DNA of 13,387 nucleotides, from positions 1 to 13,387 of the forward strand of contig JAOXYB010038562.1 of assembly GCA_028565635.1 (NCBI GenBank), written 5' to 3'. The stretch comes from Phoronis ovalis (Eukaryota > Phoronida > Phoronidae). The notes below the pieces were generated by a model. It was not told the origin of the DNA and did not search any database. It saw nothing but the letters and a program-made list of their open reading frames with translations. The translations under genes and the position numbers were made by a program. This document shows positions 1-9,600 of this stretch, piece by piece (the stretch's first letter is position 1; every line of letters begins with the position of its first letter).

Positions 1-449
1 TTATTCTCCGGGGGGATTCTTCTTTTTTAATTTTTCTCCGGGGGGTTTAAAAAAAAAAAGTTCTCCCTTGGGTCAAAGCTTAACCTTTACCCCCTCCCCC
101 CCCCCCCCCCCTACCTACTATAACTGGAATGGGCCTTATTACTTTAGTTTATTAGACTATTAAATTTAGCCGGGAATGGTTGTTCGCGTAATAAATAAGT
201 TATATATATATATCTCTAACTCAAAGTTCACTAACCCCAATGAAACACTATTCCTTTCCACTTACCTGAAGTCAAGCACTGTACACATTTTTCTACAACG
301 GTATCTACGTTTTATAAGTTGTATAAATGATATCATGCGTAATAAATGTCCAAAGTCACACAGAACGTGACCATCACAACACCTGATCCAAAAGTGCTCT
401 TTAGTGTTTAGAGGTAATTAAAATGCAATACTTTGCTTTCCGCGCTCAG
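1..449. other. 5' flank or 5'-UTR intron, with poor-quality edge
   Basis: The first 120 bases have repeated CTCCGGGGGG runs, an A run and a long C run (about 93-111), like unreliable contig-end sequence. A short TA run lies at 200-213. No coding homology, RNA gene or clear promoter is visible. Short open frames here look random. Confidence 0.6.
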
Positions 450-464
450 TTTTCCTGTTTGCAG
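450..464 (+). promoter_or_regulatory. Candidate 3' splice acceptor upstream of the PNKP start
   Basis: A pyrimidine-rich run ending in TTTGCAG precedes GAC at 465, 19 nt before the chosen ATG. It resembles the confirmed acceptors of this gene and suggests a 5'-UTR intron. If so, the promoter and first non-coding exon lie farther upstream or outside the window. Confidence 0.5.
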
Positions 465-613
465 GACTTTTAAAGAATTACAAATGTATCGTTGTTTCTT
501 GCTTTGTCTAGAAAAATCACACAAACCTATCCAACTAGCTCATGGCTTCTCTGTCGTTTTGGGAAGATGTGAGGCAACAAGAATAACAAGCAGCAAGTGT
601 TCAAGAAGTCACA
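465..613 (+). CDS. PNKP: PNKP exon 1 (start codon, first half of FHA domain)
   Basis: The coding part begins at ATG 484, and the block reads through to donor GTAAGG at 614, ending in phase 1. It encodes the first FHA strands, with VVLGR and KCSRSH. Arg28 and Arg41 match the phosphopeptide-binding arginines of the PNKP FHA domain, which docks onto CK2-phosphorylated XRCC1 and XRCC4. I chose this ATG because the FHA fold starts within about 5 residues of it. The C at -3 is a weak initiation context. A pyrimidine-rich stretch ending in CAG at 462-464 looks like a 3' splice acceptor, so exon 1 probably starts at 465 with an upstream non-coding exon. The frame stays open between 465 and the ATG, so a longer N-terminus from an unseen exon is possible. 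Confidence 0.86.
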
Positions 614-3600
614 GTAAGGATACCAAGAATAAAATACTAATTAACTTTATACTCCTACTGTCATGATTATAATAATATATACTAAATATAGTCCTGCTTT
701 CATGACCCCACTATCGCTTGCCTACGGCTTAGCCCAGATAGTGTTAAAACCAGCAGAAGTTAGCATCTTGCAAAAATACTCACCGTGTGTTAAAAAATTC
801 AATAAATTCAAAGCAAAATTGTCGTCTTATGAATTGTTTGTCTATGATACTCGATCGTTCTTGTCTATCTTGAGTTACCTAATGGGACATGGTTTTTCAG
901 GTTCATTGATTGTGACAGGGTATAGCTCCTAATACTGGGCTAATACTGTTTATAGTGGGGTGTCGAAAAGTTGCATCTGCTTACAACGGAGTCATTTCTT
1001 CCAAAAATATTTGTGAATTCTTTTCTATGTTTTTAGCTATTCATTGTGATGCTTATCTGTGATCTGTTCATCAGTGTTCATGGACTTGCAAAAATTGGCA
1101 AAACCTGGGACTATAATATAACTAAGTTATCTTAGTCCCAGGCAAAACACAGCATTTAGCATTATTACCTCCTGGGTCTGCCCCTGAAATTGGCTTTAAA
1201 GGAACCAACTCTCCTGCTTGTAGTCTAGGATATATAAAACTCTAAGAGTTTTATATATCCTAGTTGTAGTTAATCATTTTATGATATTTTTGTACCTTTT
1301 TATCAGATATTTTTAAACCCCTGAGGACTTGAACAACCCAGCTCTAGGTGGATTGATATCAGTGAAGGAGACAATGAGTTCATAAACCAGAAAAAGTCTA
1401 AAAGTAAATGAATTTTGTCTTTTGCAGCAGAGTTTACTGCAGATTGTAATAGCAAGAAAGTTACTATCAAACAGCTGGGAAAAAGCCCTAGCTATGTAAA
1501 TAATGTAGAAATAAAGGCAGGGAGCACAAACACCTTATCTGAGAACGAAACCTTTTATTTTCTGCTGGATTTATATCCACATAAAATTGAATTTGATGCT
1601 ATAACATCTGAAGAAAACAATGTAGAACAATCATCAACTAATCTTATGCAAAAGCAATCTAGTACAACGCATACAAAAGCAAGCATCACTGATTATTTTG
1701 GAAGCAAAAGTTGTGATGGGAATAAAAAGCAGTAAGCATCAACTAAACATACTAGTTTTTTTAGCAGTACCATAACTTGCTGTAAAATCATATGGCGTAA
1801 AGCCGATATTCAAGCTATAATTGAATATTAAGCCTTTTTTAAGCGCTAAACAGTTCTTGTAGATCAAACTGCTTGTTTCTTTACATTATTTATTATAAAT
1901 TAAAAGAAATAAAGTAAAGTTTAATTTGTCTATAGTTTAAGGTAGCTGAAAGAAATACCTGCAAAATCTGGGACAAATTCATTAGTGAATCTTTTTCAGA
2001 AAATGTTGGTTTTTAAAAGCCAAATTTTTTTAGCAGCATTAAAGTTTTGTTTCAACACTATGGACACAATTTGTTTTAGAAGTTCTAAAAAACCAGAAAA
2101 GCGCAAGTTAGATAAAAATCAAGAAAGTTCTGATGAAACTGCTAAGAAAATAAAAAGGGTAGACTCATGTTGTAGTGAAGACAGTAAAACCCTACAAACG
2201 GATGAAGAAAAGGATACAGAGGAGCGTTTGAAATTATTCCGTGAAACTTTGAAGAAAGTAGAAGAACGGGATGGTGCTGCTGGCGGTGCAGTTGAAACGT
2301 TTGTGAAAACATATATTTCTTCTTAATGTGGAGGAGTATAGTACCTCATCTATTAAAATATTTGACTGTTATTTGAATTCCAATATAAATGTAGTACAGT
2401 GTAATAATAGCTCAAGTTTATACTGTTATTGACTGAACAAACATTTTGGTACAAGTGCCTTGCAATTCATTCCTTTTAGTTTTTTCTTAGCTGACGACCA
2501 ATTTTATAGTCACTGAGATTCTAAGTAACTACTTTTAATAAAATGTAAACTTTACTTTCATTGTAGATCGAGTTTTAACAATTCCAATACTGGGAATGCT
2601 GCATCCTGTTCACAGTGGTCAGAACATGGTAAATTACTTGTGTACACATCCCAAGGTGTAAAAGCAAGTAACAAGGTAACAGACCTTCTTTTAATTAGTA
2701 ACAAATTTGATTTTATTTTCTTTATTCAGAAATTGATTAAGCACTTAATGTACTAGAATTACCAATTTCTGAGTTCATTCAGTTAGCATCTCTTCATGCC
2801 CTTCATGAATTTATTGTTGCATGGGGTACATTTAAGAGTGCTCACGTATATGAAAAGATCCATGATATGATTTCTCGTAATAATTATAATTATATAAATT
2901 CTTGAATGAATTGCAAAATCGAATCTGGCCAAATAGCGGCAACTAATAAAAATGCAAAAATCAACTTGCACAAAATCAACTTTTGTTAGTAATCTCATTG
3001 CAGCCAAATTTCTGCAAAGAACTAAATTTGTTGCATAAAAACTTTCTACCAAATATTTTATGAAAGCATTTTCATGAAAACACTTAGACATGTATGTGTT
3101 TTCATGATTTAGCAGCAACCAGTAACTAGAATTGTGTTTAATTGTTATCTTCAATTCCTTTCAGATTGCAGGCTTTGACATAGATGGTACAATTATTACA
3201 ACTCAGTCAGGAAAGGTTTTTCCAACCCATCCTGGAGACTGGAGGTGAAAAAACAACACTAACCACTTGGATAATGTTTACAAGCAATTTTACTTGCGAA
3301 CTCAAATTCATACAGTGAAAAAATTATAAATGCAATTTGAAATTATTTTATGAATTTATTGTGCTTAAAAACACAAAAATTCATAATTCATAGAAGTATA
3401 TCCTATATATTCCTGGCTGTTTACCAGCAATACAAATTTCTATAAAAGTACTGGTAAATAAAGTATTTGGTATATACTATAATCAATATGTTGCATTGAA
3501 TCTTCTGTATTTACCTTGCTTGTTAAACACTCTTGTAAAAAGATTGAAATAAAATTGTTATTTGTTTTATATTAAAATTCCCAGGTTTAAATACTGTCAG

Positions 3601-6600
3601 TGATACCCTTGCAGTGTTTTCTTATTATGGATCTTATACTTTAGGATTTTAAATGGTGAGATACCTGTGAAATTAAGAAAACTGGAAAAGGAGGATTATA
3701 AAATTGTGTTTTTTACAAACCAGGTACATTGTTTCATCTTTTGCAAACAGTATTCAGTGGATTAAGTGGTACATGAATGACAACATGACACAAATAATTT
3801 TCATCTTAAACCATTCGGCATTGTCTAACCCCTCTGAACCTAACGGCACCAGGGATCCATCACTCCTTTCAAGTTGTCTTTTCATCGAATCTGCGAATGT
3901 AACATCCCAAAAATGTAAATTAACATGTTATTTGTAAGTAACCTAGATGCTGAATGGAAAGTATTAATTTTACTTTGTAAATTAATTTTAGTTAGGTATT
4001 CAGAAAGGAAAATTGAAGGTTGATGACTTCAAGAAAAAAGTCACAGATGTCATTGCAAGATTGCAGATACCAATTCAAGTAAGCAATTAAAAATTTTAGG
4101 AAATATACCAAAGACTTTATTTATTATCTACTACATGACACATTGATACTTGGTCACATTATGAAGTATTTAGCGATGACATTATGAAGTATTTTCTTCA
4201 GAATTATGGAAGCAAAGTTTTTAACAGTTTTCAATCCATCGTTCAGTGTTTTGTGTCGTTCCGAATACAAAAATATTGTAAGAAACATTCTTTCACATCT
4301 AAAATTTCCACCTTAAAGATTCATCTAAATAAAGGTACTGGTACCACTAATTTTTGGTTGTGCCATAGTAATGTATGTATTTAATCATATAAATAGTTTT
4401 TATACCCATCGCACTATATAGTCGTAGGTTATGTGTTGTTGTCGGCCGTAAATTTTTTTTTTCTAGTGATAACAGCTTCAGTTTTTACCCGATCAGCTTC
4501 ATATTCGGTGCAGGGTAAATACAGGTCGAACTGCAGGTCGGGCTAATTTCGACCTTGATTACTTCCAATATGGCAAATGGTGGTCATGTTTGTTCCCGAG
4601 AAGGCACGTTACTTTGTGTGAGTTGTGGGAGGAAACGTTGATTGGACGATTCGAAGGTGGATTCACGAAGGCCATAGATAGGCTGGTGGGCATATAGGCT
4701 AGATGACATTTTAGAATGACCTTGAAAAACATGTCAAACTGCAATTTTAATCTTCGACATTTTCCTTTGTCTTGCAATAACTGCTTGAGTTTTTATTCAA
4801 TCGTCTTCGTATTCGACACACTGAAAATATAGGTCAAAGTACAGGTCTGGTAAATTTTTGAACTGGATCACTTCCAAGATGGCCTACTGGCGGCCATATT
4901 TGTTCTGAGAAGGCATGTTACATTACGCGCATACCATAAACACAAAGCATTGGGTAGACTAGTCAAAGGTGGATTCACGAAGGCCATAGGCTGATGGGTA
5001 TAATAGGCTGGGTGACATTTTAAAATGACCTTGAAAGTGGGTCACATGCCGATCCGAATCTTTGACATTTTTTGCATGTGACGCTTTCTTTGTTTCACGA
5101 TAACTGCTTCAGTTTTTATCTGATCAAATCATATTTTATACAATGTAAGTATACGTCAAAGTGCAAGTCAGATATAATTTTGACCTGTATTACTTCCAAT
5201 GTGGCCGACTGGCAGCTATGTATGTATTATTGATTTGCATCGTTGTAGGTATTTGTTGCTACTGGACAAGGCATGTATCGTAAGCCTTGTACAGGAATGT
5301 GGGATCATTTAACAGAGCATGAGAATGATGGGATAAAGGTTGACCTATCACAAAGTTTCTATGTTGGTGGTTGGTATAATTATATTTTAATTACCAGTTA
5401 TTTTGTTCTTATTATATTCATGATTGTTATAGTAATTTCTATTATTTTTTATGTATATTGAATTTTGTCCTTGTAAAGATATGTCAGTTCTCATGGTAAG
5501 CGAGTCACAATGCCATCATTGCAATCATGTTTTAAATGAGTGGTTAAACAAAAGTATAATATTTTTGAACTTATATTTTGTTTTTAGATGCAGCAGGGAG
5601 ACCGGAAAATTGGGCTCCAAAGCGAAAAAAGGATTTTTCATGCAGTGACCGATTAGTAAGTTAGCATTATATGTAGGTTATAAAAATTCAATGACTATGA
5701 ACAATAAGGGTTTGCACGTATTAGTATTTTTTTCCAGTATGTGTTTATAACTTTTATTATAAAATGATAATCATTTAATTTTTAGTTTGCCCTCAATATT
5801 GAATTGAAATTCAACACACCTGAGGAATTTTTGGGAGGGAAAAAGGCACCTTTCAATATGCCAGAATTTAACCCGGTAAGTTAGATAATACTATCTTTTT
5901 GCCGTTGCTTTACATTTATGTACCTCACTCATATCCATAGCTATCAGATCATGATTATTTTAATTAATGGTGCTGTGCAGTACTAGTAAAGTAACGAGAA
6001 AATAAACATTCAATACATTTCTGAGTTACATATTAATTAATAATACAATATATTTAAATAAATACTATATTTACAATATGATAACTAATAATACAAATTA
6101 ATTGTAGGATACAAATATATTGCATAACAGTTGAAATTTACGTGATAGTGTTTCAGTATAAAAGTCTCAGAAAACACAAACTTAAGTGCTTCTTTTTTTT
6201 TCTTTAAAATACTTTTTCTCTTTATTTGCAAATTAACTTGGGGCTATAGTGGGAGACCTAGTTAGCTTATTATAATTATTAGAACATTTCCTATTGTTCA
6301 AGAAGACTGAGGTATAATTTCACACAATTGTACTATGTAGAGTGTTTGGGTAAATTATTGATATTAACAGTAAAGTACCTATTACAAAGCTTATCCTTTA
6401 CATTATTTTTAGAAAGCTCTTGGTAATCAATTGTGTGATCCATCGTCTGCTAAAATTGTTTCAGAGAAACAGGAAGTTATTGTCATGGTTGGATTACCTG
6501 CCTGTAAGTAAATATGTAAGGTATATGTAAACAGAAAAGCACTCTGTCAGTAGTATTTTTTATCTGTAGCAAAACAGAGGCAGAATGTAATATTTTAAGA

Positions 6601-9600
6601 TAACTCAGAGTTGTGCCCTTAAAAAAATACATAGAAGTGAGAGAAACTTGAAAATAATTGTACTTACAGAGGTAGAGGAGTATATAAATTGCCAGGGAGG
6701 TAAAAGCATTTGAACTTTTGGTGAGTAAGCTTTAATTATGAGGGGAGAAGGAATGAAAGTAAGATGCCTACTGCAATTTGTAATAAAACTCCCATTGAAT
6801 TGCATGTTTGTGTTTCTATTCATAGCATCCATATATCTTAAGTGTAATCGTTATGTGGTCTTTGATTTTCAGCAGGAAAAAGCTTTTTTACCAAAGAATA
6901 TCTGGTGGCAAAAAATTACTTTCATATTAACAGGGTAAGACTAGGCTCTAGTTTTCTGAATGTACAATGCCATGACATTGCAGTTTTTTATTTGGATTGT
7001 AATGGTAAACAGATATAATTTTTCTGTTCTAAAAGTGAAAAACAATAATTTACCAGTGTCAGCTTCAGGGTTTTGTAGATATGCTACACCGGCCTTAGAA
7101 ACAATACACTATTTGTAAGCATTTGATGGCGTTGAATGTTTTTGATCCAAGTTGTATACAAATACTGGTCTTTAAAACCTGAGTTTAGAAATGCATTACA
7201 CTGAAATTAATCAAAGTAATAAAAATATTAATAAATAATTGTTTATGTGTTGAAATACTAAAATATATTATAAAAAGGAGGGCATCTCTTAGACCAACAA
7301 AGGTAAGATTTTTTTTGGTTTGGGCTCAGTATGCGAAAGAGTGAAAAATGTAGCATAGTGAATGAATAGCGCGAGCGCATAGAAGACTTATGTCATTGTT
7401 CATTCACTAAATGTGACTTGCTGAGAAGGTTTGTGTGCAGGACCAATGGCTCCACCAAGTACATGCAAATACTCCGTATTGATTCAGGTTAGCTGCTTTT
7501 TTAATGTGATGACCTGTCTGTAGGATACAATGAAAACATGGCAGAAATGTGTTGAAGCCTCCAAACAAGCTTTGGCTCAAGGAAAGAGTGTTGTGATTGA
7601 TAATACCAGTCCGGATGTGGAGTCTAGAGCAAGGTAGGTACTGTGCAAGGGTATAGTGTACCAGTATGAAACTATTCATGATTATTAATAATTAACCTGT
7701 TAGGTCTACTGTTTAGTTCTACAGCTCTGGAACTGTGGCCAGGATATATATCCTTCTAAAACTGCTAAATTTTTAAGTGAATTCAAGCTAGTATGTGATC
7801 TGTTGTAATATATTATCATATGATGTTTTTGACATAGTTTTTTTTTCCAGATACATAAATTGTGCAAATACTGCAAAAGTACCCTGCAGATGTTTTCTCT
7901 TCACGGCCTCTATGCAACATGCAAAACACAATGAACGGGTAAGTCAGTGTGTTATAAATAAATATGCTTTTATTACGTAATTATGGTCTAATTACAACAT
8001 GTCTCAAAATTTAAAAACTTTCTTTTATTAACACATCAATAAACAATTTGCATATGTAAGCAGTAGGTGGTGCGCAGCAAAACAAACCCATCAATCCTAC
8101 AATTTGTGCCAATTTATGAATGACAAATTACACAAGCCTCCTTGCAATTACATGATGCATTCATAAACACTGCATTTGGTTCGTTTCATTTTGCCACCTT
8201 GTGCATGGAAACTGTATTATTTACTGGTACAGCTGGTGATTATTTTATTTTTTTAGTATCGTGAAATGACAGACAGCTCTCACAAGTCGATCAATGACAT
8301 GGTCATGAATTCATACAAGTAAGTAGCTACTCAGTTATGTGAAACAATGTGAAACATTTGGCTGTATTAGGATTAAAAGTATGTGTGGCTCTAAACGTAA
8401 TATTAGAGAGCATAAGATTCTTAGAAACAAGTTGCAAATGAAATGTGTGCAGTACTATCACATACTTTATGTGCAAAGTAAAATAAAATCACTTGTGTAA
8501 TCAGTATTTATACGGAAATGTTTGTGCAGTGATTTTCTTTTATTTCAAGCTTTAACAGAAGTACTAGACAAAAATTCTTCACTTGTTAGTTGTAGCTCCT
8601 GTCTAAGAAAGTTAAGCTCTCTATTATTACAATTTACAAGTACAGGTATGCTTTCAATGTTAGTTATTATAACTGTATTATGCCATAAACAGCTGTTACA
8701 AGTATGCCATTATGACAGAGGTTATAGCAGGTACATCTTAAAAGAATAATTTCCTATAGCTATAAAAATTAACAAAATTACTAAATTCAATCCATATTTT
8801 GAAGTTACAGGCATTTACGTTTGTGCATCTGGAAGCTGCCATTATAAACTTATATTACCCATAATGCAAATTGCTTTGATATCAGAAGTGAACAAAGTTG
8901 TGTGCATTGGTATGGTTAAAAAAACTGAAAAAATCATTTACTAGTTATTTATTTTATTTATCAGGCTATGATTGTTGTGTGCATATATCAGCGAAAAAAT
9001 ATATTTCTGCTAATTATATGGTTAGATTTTCATTATATTAATTGGTTTGTTTTGTATGATAGGCAGTAATAAATAATACTAAAGTTTAATGATGCAGCTA
9101 TAAACTGTGAAATACATAATTAAACAAATAAATAAGAAAATACAAAATCATGCTACATAGCTAAACATTATACTAATAAATAAGATGTAAATTTAAATTA
9201 AAAAACTAAGGTTAGGGTAATGTAACCTGGATCAGCAACCAGCATGAAAGTTTGGTGAAGGTATGCCAAATCTGTAGACTGAACTAGATGTCATCATTCA
9301 AAAATGTATGACAGATGTTTTTTTTTTCACAACTAGCTGCATTTAACTGAACATTTGGCATACGCTTTTGTAACTTGAACAAATTCATATCTTAAAGTTT
9401 GATTCAAAACTCCATAGATAACAGGATTTAACACATTTGATATACAATATAAAAACAAAGATACATATTCAGCATGTTTATGCATGAGACCATAGGGACG
9501 AGACACAAAACTTTTTAAAAATCTGATTGCTAAATAGGGAAATACTGTCACAATGAAAGTTAATATTATTAGCAGTATGACAGCAGCTGTTTTAAACCGT

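Larger units (their letters stand above)
614..1427 (+). other. PNKP intron 1
   Basis: It separates the two halves of the FHA domain (phase 1). The open frame at 663-932 resembles no known protein and is taken as chance. Two 39-nt palindromic hairpins (1104-1142 and 1225-1263) are the only structure seen. Confidence 0.85.

Noticed and set aside
423-473. Upstream ORF of 16 codons before the PNKP start
   Set aside because: The splice acceptor at 464 suggests most of it is intronic, so it would be absent from the mRNA.
663-932. 89-codon open frame in intron 1
   Set aside because: No domain or family resemblance. It lies between two exons that join precisely, and its length is ordinary for chance frames in this DNA.
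1985-2079. Extending PNKP exon 3 upstream through the open frame to 1985
   Set aside because: The acceptors there (1999, 2033, 2036) are in the wrong phase for exon 2. The acceptor ending at 2079 fits, and the sequence before it reads like intron.
2783-3154. 123-codon open frame on the - strand over intron 4
   Set aside because: Its composition is that of translated AT-rich intron, with no recognisable motifs.
7407-7679. 90-codon open frame on the - strand overlapping exon 13
   Set aside because: Antisense shadow of a conserved PNKP kinase exon.
8550-8645. A 96-nt exon-like block in intron 15 (acceptor TTTATTTCAAG, donor GTATGC)
   Set aside because: Exons 15 and 16 already join exactly in phase and by homology. 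Inserting this block in the required phase hits a stop at about 8587, so at most it is a rare truncating alternative exon.
9209-9232. TTAGGG-containing motif as a telomere-like repeat
   Set aside because: Only one TTAGGG unit is present, with no tandem array.
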